64,000 bases of DNA from positions 814,501-878,500 of the forward strand of contig JAUTXW010000878.1 of assembly GCA_030620095.1 (NCBI GenBank). Reading direction: 5' to 3'. Both the position numbers and the translations under genes were made by a program. Below the pieces are notes generated by a model, which saw only the letters and a program-made list of their open reading frames with translations, had not been told where the DNA came from and did no database searches. The first letter of the stretch is position 1, and each line of letters opens with the position of its first letter. Origin of the DNA: Kuschelorhynchus macadamiae (lineage: Eukaryota > Arthropoda > Insecta > Coleoptera > Curculionidae). This document shows, in pieces, positions 42,520 to 52,700 of this stretch.

Positions 42520-43652
42520 TGAACATATTAAACGTAAACGAAAAGCTTTATGTAGACAATTCCATCGTCAGTTCTGAGCTTCACACATATCAACCATATA
42601 TTTCTTCAAAATTCGATTACAATGATGAAATAAGGATCCCAATTCAAGAACTCGATGCTTACACTCTACCATCAGATAGTTTACTTTATATCGAAGGAAA
42701 ATTAACTAATACAGAAGGTAAATATAAGAAAGAATTGCTATTTATTAACAATGGTATAGCCTTTTTGTTCAGAGAAATCCGCTATGAACTAAACGGAATT
42801 ACTATAGATTCAATAAGAAATGTTGGATTAGCATCAACCTTAAAAAGCTATCTTTCTCACAATACCAACGAAAGTTTAAAACTGGAAAATGCAGGTTGGT
42901 TTCCACATCGGAAAGAAGGTGATACAATTTTAGTTGATAATGATGGAAAATTCTCCGTATCCATACCACTAAAAATGCTTTTAGGATTTTTTGAAGATTA
43001 CAGAAAAATTATTATGAATATGAAACAGGAATTGGTTCTTATTAGATCAACTGATGATTTAGATGGTGTTATTTTCAAAGAAGATCCGGCACACCTTGTT
43101 ACTGCTCCTGACACTCCATTGGTTACTTTCGATAAAATTTATTGGAAAGTTCCTCACATTCTAGTTGATATGCCACAACAACTTGCTCTATCAAAAATAT
43201 TAGAATCAAATAAAGATATATTGATAGGATTCAGGAGTTGGGAACTTGTTGAATATTCTTCTCTAACCGAAACAACCCGTCACACATGGCCGGTAAAAAC
43301 AACTAGTAAACTAGAAGCTCCTCGTCATGTTGTGATTGGCTTTCAAGAAAACAGAAAAGGGAAAATTGTTAAAGATATGAGTAAATTTGACAATATTACC
43401 TTGTCAAATATTAGAGTATATTTAAATTCTGAAAGATATCCTTATCACGATTTGTACTTAAATTTCGAAGAAAACAAATTTTCTGCTTTATACGAAATGT
43501 TTGCCAACTTTAGACAGTCTTACTATGGTGTTCCAGGACCACCCCTGCTATACTCGCGCATGAGCAGTACGTCTTGGAGGGGAGGTGATGTTGAATGCCT
43601 GTATTACCTCTACTGGTATAAATCCATTGGATTCCGCTTGCAAAGAACATGA
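42519..43652 (+). pseudogene. Major capsid protein, module A, truncated and fused (right arm)
   Basis: Residues 1-339 match the intact left-arm protein up to 'QSYYGVP'. The next 38 residues are an artefact of reading into the GC-rich/PLA2 segment. The last 73 native residues, including 'LILHDKLFSYNPL', are missing. This copy probably cannot assemble. It marks the right limit of the palindrome. Confidence 0.85.
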
Positions 43653-43736
43653 TATATCTTACTCTCAGACTGAAGATTTATCAAAAAGACACATATCTGA
43701 CCAAATATTAGAAAAAAAAGCCTGGGATAGGGTAAA
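43533..43736 (+). repeat. Second copy of the 204-bp segment at the palindrome end
   Basis: Joins the cut capsid gene to PLA2-gene sequence in plus orientation. The left join shares a short 'cca' and the right join falls at a repeated 'atagggta', typical of microhomology-mediated joining. Confidence 0.85.
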
Positions 43737-43915
43737 TAGGGTACCAACGTCACCTCTAGTGATCTTTTTTCCAAGTTGGTGCCGGGACCACAATAATTAT
43801 ATCCTGGTATATGAACTTCGAAAGGTAGTTTACTAATTAATTTATTTACTAAACCAGAGCCTTTTCTATTACGTGTTTTAATAGTTTTTTTCAACTTATG
43901 ACGACCCACAGTCAT
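43737..43915 (-). pseudogene. 5' part of the PLA2-protease gene with the calcium loop
   Basis: On the minus strand from the ATG at 43,915 the frame reads a basic N-terminus ('KLKKTIKTRNRKGSG') and then 'HIPGYNYCGPGTNLEKR'. That is the PLA2 calcium-binding loop seen in parvovirus VP1 and some adintoviruses. It breaks off around 43,740, where the sequence turns into plus-oriented PLA2 material. The catalytic HD half sits in the palindrome arms. This fragment is therefore the original 5' end of the module A gene and shows where the palindrome invaded. Confidence 0.75.
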
Positions 43916-44002
43916 TGAAGTTCTTTTTATACTAAAAGCACATTGACATTTTTCTGGTATAAATACTTTTACAGCTAAAAATATTTACTAGTGTGATTAA
44001 GA
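43916..44002. promoter_or_regulatory. Divergent promoter between PLA2-protease start and ATPase
   Basis: 87 bases between opposite ATGs. TATAAATA at 43,958-43,965 faces the ATPase. TATAAAAAG, read on the minus strand at 43,922-43,930, faces the PLA2 gene. The compact layout is as expected in a viral genome. Confidence 0.5.
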
Positions 44003-44694
44003 ATGAGGATTGAAAAACAAAAATTCTCATTACCAGTAAATAATCATGACGAAAAAATTTTAAGTAAACAGTTGAGAAAGCATGGTGACTTATTTTGCGG
44101 TGGTTCAAAAAGAGGGCTTATAGTTGGTTGCAGTGGTAGCGGTAAAACCAACGTTATGCTTACACTGCTCGAGCATCCTAATGGAATTAGGTTTGAAAAT
44201 GTCTATGTTTATTCAAAGTCATTAGATCAACCAAAATATGAATATTTAAGAAAGTTGTTAAAACCAATGAAAGAAATTGGATACTTTGAATATGATAGCG
44301 ATGAGAACATTATTTCACCTCATGAGATAAAGCCAAATTCCGTTATCATTTTTGATGATATTCCTTGTCATAATCAATCTATTATTAGGGACTATTTCAC
44401 GCATGGAAGGCATAGAAACACCGATTGTTTTTTTATTTTTCAAGGATATTCCTCAATCCTTAAACGTCTAATTCGAGAAAATGCAAACTTATTAATTTTA
44501 TTTAAACAGGACTGTTTGAGTTTAAAACATATATATATAATGACCACTGTATATTGGATATGACATTTGCTCAGTTTAAAAATATTTGTGCTAACTGTTG
44601 GATGGATCCATATGGCTTTCTTGTAATTGACAAAGATTGTGAAGTAAATCACGGCAGATATAGGAGTAAATTCGATTCCTTTATATATTTATAA
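44003..44694 (+). pseudogene. Packaging ATPase (FtsK/HerA, A32-like), one frameshift
   Basis: The first 186 codons hold the Walker A 'GCSGSGKT' (residues about 41-48) and Walker B 'SVIIFDDIP' (about 112-120). 'TDCFFIFQGYSSI' and 'RENANLLILFKQD' follow, as in Polinton genome-packaging ATPases. At about 44,530 an AT-repeat shift ends the frame. The C-terminal part ('FAQFKNICANCWMD', 'RSKFDSFIYL') continues in another frame to 44,694. It would pump DNA into the capsid. The break is in a TA run and could be a sequencing error. Confidence 0.8.
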
Positions 44695-44738
44695 AAGTAA
44701 AAAATTTGCAGTTTTATTTCATTTAAAACTTGTAGAGC

Positions 44739-45878
44739 ATGGATAAACGTTTAGCTCGAGAATTAATAAGATCGAGACAAGCCGTGAAGCAGAAATATCA
44801 AAGCTTGAAATTAGCTACTTCTACTGCTCAGTCCGAATTAGAACAAACTTATAGACCAATAACACAACCACTTAAACAGCTAATTTCAAGTATTGGTAAA
44901 TCCGAACCATTCGATTTAAAAGAAGAAAGAGTTTCAAAGTATGAAGATTTCAAAACACCTACAAAGCTTTATAAAACATCAACTCCGACGAAAAATATTC
45001 AGAAAACAGGAAAAACTCCGTTACTCCCTACAGAACTACCAACATTTTTAAATGACAGTAGTATCACTTCTTCCTCTCCTGTAGTACAACCATTGTCATC
45101 AACTGTTATAGCAGAAACTTCAGATCCTTCTAGTGACACAACAACAAATTTAAACTTGTCAGACATATTGGAACAAACTAGAAAAACAATTCAAACCTAT
45201 GTTGGTACACCATCATATAAAGATTACTTAGCAGATTTTCATGAATTACCCAGATCATATATTGATGAGGGTGTGAAAGATACACAACATAAATTTGACC
45301 ATTATTATGGAATAGTTCATGACCTCGAAACGGATAAGTTTTCTTTTGGTTTAACACAGATACCGGTAGAAATTATTGGAAAAGACATTAAAGTGGGAGG
45401 AATAACGTACACAGGCACGCCAGGTTTATACGAATTGCTTTTCAAAAAAGAACCGAAAGGTTATAAGAAGGAAGATTTAGATAATTACATGAACATTCTA
45501 GCTAAAACAAATGTATATCGTAGGAATTTTGATTCAAATGAACAAGTTCAAGGAAATACATCACACAAATATGTTACAATAATAGGACCATATTTACAAA
45601 GAAAGGGGATTACAAAGACAAAAACCTTGCCAAGATTAGTTACAGCATTTAACAAACCAAAACCTCCGTTTAGAACAACTAGAGCCAAATCTACATGAAA
45701 GGGATTAATTTTGAAAACAAACAGATCAAATACAGACTATGTATACTGGAATAATGTAAACGAAATTGTTGATAGGCTACGTTTATTAATTTCATCAAGT
45801 GATGCGGGAAATAATGCTCATAGTAACGAGATTATCTCTATTATTGAAGAATTAAGAGAAGATAAAGTAATACTATAA
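44739..45878 (+). pseudogene. DUF8207-like Polinton protein, frameshifted near the end
   Basis: 319 codons are open from 44,739. The N-terminus is helical ('RLARELIRSRQAVKQKYQ'), the middle is Ser/Thr/Pro-rich, and the conserved C-terminal domain has 'DHYYGIVHDLE', 'GKDIKVGGITYTGTPGLYEL' and 'LDNYMNILAKTN'. After a frameshift near 45,700 the expected end continues ('NEIVDRLRLLISS', 'NEIISIIEELRED') to 45,878. Many insect Polinton-like copies carry this protein. I recall the domain as DUF8207, from memory. It lies between ATPase and integrase. A virion role is possible. Function unknown. Confidence 0.6.
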
Positions 45879-45927
45879 ATAACAGCTATCAAATATAATC
45901 ATATTTATTGTTTAATGAAAGCTCAAC

Positions 45928-46669
45928 ATGACAGTTGATAAATTTGGACGCCATATTTCAAAACAAAATCAAGAGAGAATAAGTGACATTAATAATTTAA
46001 AAAGGAGATTAGGTGAAAATGAAACAAATAATGAAATCTTTGCTAAAAAGCTTAAGGTTTTTGATGAAAATTTTTTAAAGTATGAAAACCAGATTAAAGG
46101 ATGTTATACCTCAATTGAAAACGTTAATAAACAGTTGCTAACGCTAAATCAAATAAGTAAAGATTTGCGATTTTTAAATGAACATGTTAAAAAGGAAGAC
46201 AAAAAATTAAGTGATGATATCAACAAAATTAATAAAATAATGGAAACAAATATAAGAGAAGTAATAATTGAAAAACACAAGGAAAAAATTAAACAATTAA
46301 GAACTTTTATAAAAAGGTTAGATGATGAAAAAAAAAAGAAATCAAAATAGCATTCTTAACAGTAGAACAATTGACCAACTCACTTTGGAAGAAAATCAAC
46401 AATATATTTCCTTGGAAAATATAATGTCCAGTGTAATTAAGAAATTAGAACAAGAATTAAATAAAACAGAGGAGGAATTCAAAAATAGTGATAGTAGATC
46501 AACTACTTTCTTAACTGGAGAGATAAAAAAATCCTTTAATGCGTTAGAAAAGGAGATTACTAAAATTAGTAAAGTTTTAAATGAAAAAAGTTATACAATA
46601 CAAATTGATAAATTGAATGAATGGGAAAAAACATATAAAAGTTATATTTCGAATTATTACAAAACATAG
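45928..46669 (+). pseudogene. Coiled-coil protein, probably one gene split in an A-run
   Basis: Two overlapping frames (45,928-46,350 and 46,322-46,669) both have heptad-like, charged sequence: 'ISDINNLKRRLGENE', 'FLNEHVKKEDKKLSDD', then 'KKLEQELNKTEEEF'. They meet at a run of ten A near 46,330, so a single frameshift probably split one ~245-residue protein. Long coiled coils beside capsid genes can be fibre or scaffold proteins. I cannot choose. Confidence 0.5.
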
Positions 46670-46710
46670 AAAGTGAACTTCCTTAAAATTGAATAAACAA
46701 GTTTGTTGTC

Positions 46711-47635
46711 ATGACAACCGTTAAACAACAAGTCGTTAATGAATTACATAAACCTGCTAGAAAAAACTACAAACGCAGAAGGGTGGTAGTGAAAGGGTTA
46801 AATGATCTTTTTCAAGCTGATTTGGTTGAAATGTTACCCTATGCCAAATTTAATAAGGGATTTAAATATATCTTGATTACCATAAATGTATTTTCTAAGT
46901 ATGTTTGGGCCGAACCGGTAAAATCTAAATCTGGAAAAGACGTAACAGCGGCAATGAGAAAAATATTAATCAGTGCAAAAACTCCACCAAAAAACGGACA
47001 GAGGGAGAGAGTTTTTCAATGTAAATTTTCAAAATTTGATGCAACAATTTCGAATTAACCATTATAACACGTTTTCCAATTTGAAAGCGAGTATAGTAGA
47101 AAGAGTGAACAGGACTTTAAAGAATAATATGTGGAAAATATTTAGCATTCAAGGAAATTACAAATAGTTTAATATATTAGCGGATATTGTAAAAGATTAT
47201 AACAATACAAAACATTCTTCAATAGGAATGAAGCCAAAACAAGTAAATAAAACAAATGAAAATAGAATCTTGAAATCTGCATTTACTCATGCTAAAACGT
47301 TAGATATAAAATCTCCAAAGTTTAAAGTGGGTGATCACGTACGAATAAGCAAGCATCGAGAGGCATTTTCAAAAGGTTACACACCAAATTGGTCAAATGA
47401 GATATTCCACATTAAAGAAGTTAAGATGACAAACCCTTGGACATATTTAATTCAAGACGAAGATAATCAGGACATTCTGGGTGGTTTTTATGAGCAAGAA
47501 TTACTAAAAGTAAAGCATACCGATGTGTATCTTATTGAGAAGATTTTGAGAAGGAAAGGAAACAAAGTTTATGTGAAATGGTTAGGACTTGATAAAAAAT
47601 ATAATACATGGATTGATAAAAAAAATATTGTTTAA
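46711..47635 (+). pseudogene. Retroviral-type integrase with C-terminal chromodomain
   Basis: An rve integrase core followed by a chromodomain, the Polinton arrangement. 'LFQADLVEM' gives the first catalytic Asp (residue 37), 'TDRGREFFN' the second (in a shifted frame near 47,000), and 'SIVERVNRTLK' the Glu near 47,100. A stop at 47,165 follows. The open C-terminal frame (47,228-47,635) has the SH3-like region and 'YLIEKILRRKGNKVYVKWLG'. A frameshift plus a stop inactivate it. It would insert the element in host DNA. Confidence 0.85.
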
Positions 47636-47783
47636 TTGAATTGAAATTAAATTTTAGTTAAATTTGTTTTATTTCTGTTCCTCACTTTATGCTTTAGCTG
47701 ATACAAATTACAAAGTCTTAATGTGCTAATTAATTTCAAATAACATTCACATTTAGGAAACTAAAATTTTATTAAGTAAAACA

Positions 47784-48684
47784 TCAAATACAATTTTTAT
47801 TAAAACGTGTCAAATATATTTTATTTCTATGTTCCTCAGATAATATCGAATCTAGAATAAGTTTACAATCATTTATTCTTTTTTCAAAACGGAGTCGATC
47901 TAAGTACCACATCTGAAAGTTACTCCTACGGGCTTGTCTGTAAGCAAAGCTCCACTTCACTAACACATGCACCTTATTGTTCTCTTCCAGAAAAGATATT
48001 GTTTTCTTCGTAATATTTTCTTTTTGATCCATTTTCATTGTTTTCTTCGTAATATTTTCGTTTTGTTCCATTTTGCTTCAATTTGTTTTCCATTTGTTCA
48101 GGATATAAAGCAAGTAATTCCATCATAGTTGAAACATTTTCACTGTTAGGATTTTCTGTTGGACTTATTATATTATAAACATGCGTACACAAGTCGCCAC
48201 AATCAGCTGAAATATTATTTTGAAATATTTTGAAATATGTATTGAATTCTTGCCTTTTAAGTATAGATAATCTATAATCAATAATTTCCTTTAATCGCCA
48301 CAAATTGTCCAAAGACTCTTGTCCTAAGTATATGAAGTGTGGGCCTTTTGTAATTTGTAGAACAGGGGTATCATTTATTTTCTGAACCTGCAGATGAATG
48401 TTGTTTATATTCACACTGGTTTGATCAACTTGAGGAAAGTAGAAATTGTTTACAATAATTCCTTGATGAACACAAATGTCTTTCCAATTTTCTTCGGTTA
48501 GTGCGATTGAAAATCCAGTTTTTCCACCAATTACAATTTTTGGAGAAAAATCATTTAAACTAATGCCAACAAGAACAAATTTTGACAAAGAATTATTTAA
48601 AAAATAAATTTTTGAATTAAGAAGCGTCTCCAAAGGTTTATGAACCACGGCGTTGTTCATAATGACTAAACGAGACTGAAACAT
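47784..48684 (-). pseudogene. Unknown protein with a 36-bp internal repeat, likely frameshifted
   Basis: The main frame (48,684 down to 47,974, 236 residues) begins 'MFQSRLVIMNNAVVHKPLE' and is mixed alpha/beta with no motif that I know. Near its end two direct 36-base copies encode 'KRKYYEENN'. The other frame (48,071 down to 47,784) uses the same repeat as 'ENITKKT' and continues 'VHVLVKWSFAYRQARRSNFQMWYLDRL', which looks like real protein. The two are probably one protein split near the repeat. It lies between integrase and the membrane protein, on the strand of PolB. Confidence 0.45.
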
Positions 48685-48749
48685 ATTGTGTTATTCTTGT
48701 ACTTAAATATTCTCATCCCCACTTTCTTTAAAGTTTCGATTAAAATGGA

Positions 48750-49214
48750 TTAATGAAAAAATAGATTTCCAGTTTGAAATTTGTAATAAAGATAAATAAT
48801 TAAAATGGTAATGTATAAAAATAATGCAAAGTTTAATGTAACACTAATGATGGAAAAGTAATAATTTTTGAATCCGTCATAATAATTGGTACAGTTGGGG
48901 GTTAAAATTTGTAACTGATTATTTTTAAACTCTAACCTTTCTATCCAATTTGTATCAAAAATAGATCGATTTGGATGATACAAAATTTTAAAAAAATTAC
49001 TTGCATTTTCATTTCCATTTATTCGTTCCATCCAACTAATTGTACTATTGTTAATTAATCCAATTTTCATAAATTTACAATATTTACTTAGAGTGACGTC
49101 TGTTTTATTAGAAAAACATATTTCACACTGTGTTACGCCAAGGGGATGATGAACATAAAAAACATTTCGGAAAATAAAATAAAGAAGAATAAATTGAGAT
49201 CTACTGATAGTCAT
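48750..49214 (-). CDS. Small membrane glycoprotein-like protein
   Basis: 154 residues. An N-terminal hydrophobic stretch (about 8-21) could be a signal peptide. A Cys-containing outer region has 'CEICF' and several N-x-S/T sites (for example 'NKT', 'NST', 'NRS'). A strong transmembrane segment (about 122-145) precedes a short tail. I do not recognise a family. It neighbours the BIR protein on the same strand. A type I membrane protein is the simplest reading. Confidence 0.5.
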   Translation of the reverse strand: MTISRSQFILLYFIFRNVFYVHHPLGVTQCEICFSNKTDVTLSKYCKFMKIGLINNSTISWMERINGNENASNFFKILYHPNRSIFDTNWIERLEFKNNQLQILTPNCTNYYDGFKNYYFSIISVTLNFALFLYITILIIYLYYKFQTGNLFFH

Positions 49215-49312
49215 TAAAACAAATTAATAATTATATTCCAAATTTATTAACATTAAGCAGATACTTTCACCACGAAAGCAAAAGCAGTTGTAAAAAAATA
49301 ACAATAAAATAC

Positions 49313-49684
49313 TTAATTTAAATATATGTAAAAGTTCATAAATAAGGATATTAATAATACTATATAAAATGTGTAGCTTGAAGACTTATTTTGAATGGTT
49401 ACAATTATTCGATTCCTATTTTTCCATAAACAGTTATTTAAATCACAATTCCTAGCAAATTTCTTATGCTCCACAATAGGATCATCATAACTTAACCAAT
49501 CAAAAATTTCAATACCACAATAAAAACATTTACAAATATCATTGATTGAAGTATAGTAAAAGCCAGCTCCAGCTAACACTTCTGGTCTCAATTTTCCTTT
49601 CCATTTTTTAAAAGTGGAAAGTCGTTTTTCATATGTTTTAAAATAACTGTTATCAATTTCTTTGTCAAAAGTTTCTAAGCACAT
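49313..49684 (-). CDS. BIR-domain (IAP-like) protein with C-terminal membrane anchor
   Basis: 123 residues. One BIR domain (about 19-83) has the zinc ligands C-x2-C-x16-H-x6-C ('CKCFYCGIEIFDW' ... 'EHKKFARNC') and the 'AGAGFYYT' lead. BIR proteins bind and block caspases or IAP antagonists. There is no RING. Instead the end is a 20-residue hydrophobic segment with almost no tail ('FYIVLLISLFMNFYIYL'), which predicts a tail-anchored protein, perhaps on the ER or mitochondrion. The frame is intact, unlike the adjacent polymerase. An anti-apoptotic role is inferred. Confidence 0.75.
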   Translation of the reverse strand: MCLETFDKEIDNSYFKTYEKRLSTFKKWKGKLRPEVLAGAGFYYTSINDICKCFYCGIEIFDWLSYDDPIVEHKKFARNCDLNNCLWKNRNRIIVTIQNKSSSYTFYIVLLISLFMNFYIYLN

Positions 49685-49750
49685 TTTGTGAAAGACTTAT
49701 GAAGACTAACTTTGGTTTCAAAAACAACAAATTTAAATACCTTATAATAT

Positions 49751-52700
49751 CTACATAAATATATCTAAATCTTCATGTTCTGCATTCCATTGATACAAAG
49801 CAATATCTTGGTGTCCCCAAGCTAATGTATTAAAACTATAGGGAATTTTATACCGCTTATCATCTTCGGAACTCAAAGCCAATTTATTAATTAACTCTGT
49901 AAAAATTGTATGTTGTCTAGATCGAAAAACATACATTGAACAAAAGGTTTTAGAATGATTTTCAACAACATCTTTATAATGAATAAAATCCAACTGCTTT
50001 TTAATTGCACTTTTTTTAACACCTTTTGCTTTTTTTGTTAAACTGTTTTCCGTTTTAATACAATATGCTTTTGCTCCAGTACCAAAGAAAGCAGTAATGG
50101 GTTCACCAGCATATTCATCTTTGAATTTTCCTATAACTGACTTTGTAATAGGCATTTCATGAATATTATTAAATTCATAATTAGATGTGTCAAATTTGTG
50201 AATATTTATTATCATGTCAGAATAAATATTTGGAGTTGTGACTTCTAAAATGAACGAATCGGTATCGGTGTATAAAAGTGAAATATTTTCCTGATAGAGG
50301 TTTTAAAAAATTATAAAAGAAATCATACATGACAGTTTTAGATATATCTAATATTGAGAAGCCTACATATATTGGTTTATTGTAAGTAACTTGAATCTTT
50401 TGCATTTGAATAGCTACCAAGTTTTCAGAAAATATTGTTAAGTCCTTGAAATATGGTTTTGCAATTAAATTCTCAGCACCATCTTTTCTTCTATTTTTTT
50501 CCCACTCTGTAACAAGTCTTACGTCAATTCTCCTATCAACATTTTCCATAGTCTTGCCATAAATACTATTATTTGCCAACTTGTAAGTATTACGATCAAA
50601 TTCATTCTTTGAATCATTTCTTAATCTTGAATTCAAGTCTATATATTTTTTCAACCAATCAGATTGAGAAAACTGTAAAACTCTATGAACTTTAGTTAAC
50701 TTGAGTCCATGTTCCAAACATTGTTTTAATAATTGATAGTGAATAACATATTTTGATTTATCATTTAAACTGGGTATTAATTTTATGCATTTAGAATTTG
50801 GCGGTTTAAAGTTTTCTGGACAAAACGGAAAATCGTTGATAGGAATGTAGACTTGTAGGATATTCTAAATCAACTTCTAAAACATATCCCTTATTAGATT
50901 TTTTAGAAATATTCATAATATTTAAATCATTGATTTCTTTATCTGTTAACCAAACAAAATCTCCCGTTGGAATGTGCTGTGAAATTGCATAACCATACAA
51001 ATTTGTTGCATCATAATAAATTATGTATTTAGTTGGCTTTAAAGGATCAAAATTTAAAAGAAATGGGTTATTAGCTTCAGATTTTCTACAAATGCAAGAG
51101 CTCACACCACCGCGAACGCTTTTTTTGAAAAAGTGTATCATATCTGGATCAGTTAACAATTCTAACTCTATTCTAGTATAACGCAAACACGCCTCCCAGG
51201 ATAAACCTGGAAAAGTGTAAAAATGAGCTGGATCGAGCTTATATGTGGATAAACAAGTGCTTCTAAAATTTTCAAAAATATCTGCCAATAGTAAAGTATC
51301 AGAGAGTAAGTAAACGTCGGAGTATTGACCAAGAGATTCACATTTAAACAATTGCCAAACCTTTACAGCTCTTTGGTATTCTGCATCACTGATGTGCTCA
51401 TCCGTTAAAGTATTATAAAATTGGTCTTTCTGAGGTAAAGTTGTTTCTTCTAATTTTAAATAATCATCAATATAACTGTAAGGAAATACACCTTTTTGCC
51501 GAATAAGTTTAAATCTTTCTTCATCATTGAAAATTTTTTTTATTTCCTTACATTGTTCATCTTTTAAGCTTTCAGAGAGTTTTGATAAAGAATGGGATAG
51601 AAATTGAAAAGAATCAATAAACCTTAATGATATATTTTTTTTCTTAGCCTTTTGAGTCTTTTTATCAAAATAGTTATCCACATGAATAAGCTTTTCAAAT
51701 GAAATATATTTTTCCTTGTTTTGTGCGATAACTGTTAGTTGTTCTTTGTTTAAGCATAATTTTTTAAGAAATCGATAAGAATCATAATTACGCAAATTAT
51801 GCAATATAACTGGAATAAAGTTAGGTATTCTGTAATTTATGTTGCAGAGTGAATGAGCTGGACCTCTATAAAGACCGGTTATATGATAATGATCTGCAAC
51901 CCTGTCATTTAAAAGAGGTTTATTACAAATATGACAAACTTTTTCATAGTTATGATAAATTTTGTCCAGTTCGTTCAAAGGGATCATTTTTTTAGGAGCC
52001 TTTAAATATTTATTGTATATGTTATACACATCTCTTTCTAAAGAATTTATAAATAATGTATCACAATTTTGACCTCTATATTTTTCAAATTTAGAATAAT
52101 TATCGTCGAAGGAACATTTAATGTAATAGGCAAATGAATGTGGAATATGTTCATATTGTTTTAAGGTGTATGAAGTATTAGGATTTTTATCAACATTGTC
52201 ATTATTTAAAGGCTTTAAAATGCATTCAAAATCTGCATACACCAGGAAAGGAACTTTCATTTGTTTATGATAATTTACAAATTTCAAAAATTATCATATG
52301 AATAGTTTCCAAACTTATCTTTTATTAATTCTTTAGAAGGTAGGTTAATTCGTAAATTATCACAATCATAGCTATTGTGTTGTAATAAATTTTCTTCTGT
52401 AGGGAAATATTGTAAACAACCATCGCAAATATATTTTTTTCCGTGATGTTTAGAAATTTGTGCAGAAACTAGTTTTGATAAATCTTTAATATAGCAATAA
52501 TGAAAAGTTTTTTCATCATCACTTATTAACAATAAATTGACATGTTGATTTTTTTTATTCGATGAATAATAAAGTGGACCAATTACTTCATACCCCTTTT
52601 TAGGATTTATAATTTCTAATCCATATACATTAATAGAAATGTTATTTTTTTCTTCAAAAATCTTAATGTTCTTTAGCAACATTGGAAATTCTATACCTGA

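Larger units (their letters stand above)
32839..43535 (-). repeat. Right arm of the giant palindrome
   Basis: Reverse complement of 22,123-32,828, nine bases shorter overall. The match ends abruptly at 'tatggtgttcc' inside the module A capsid gene, where a second copy of PLA2-gene sequence is joined. Confidence 0.95.
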
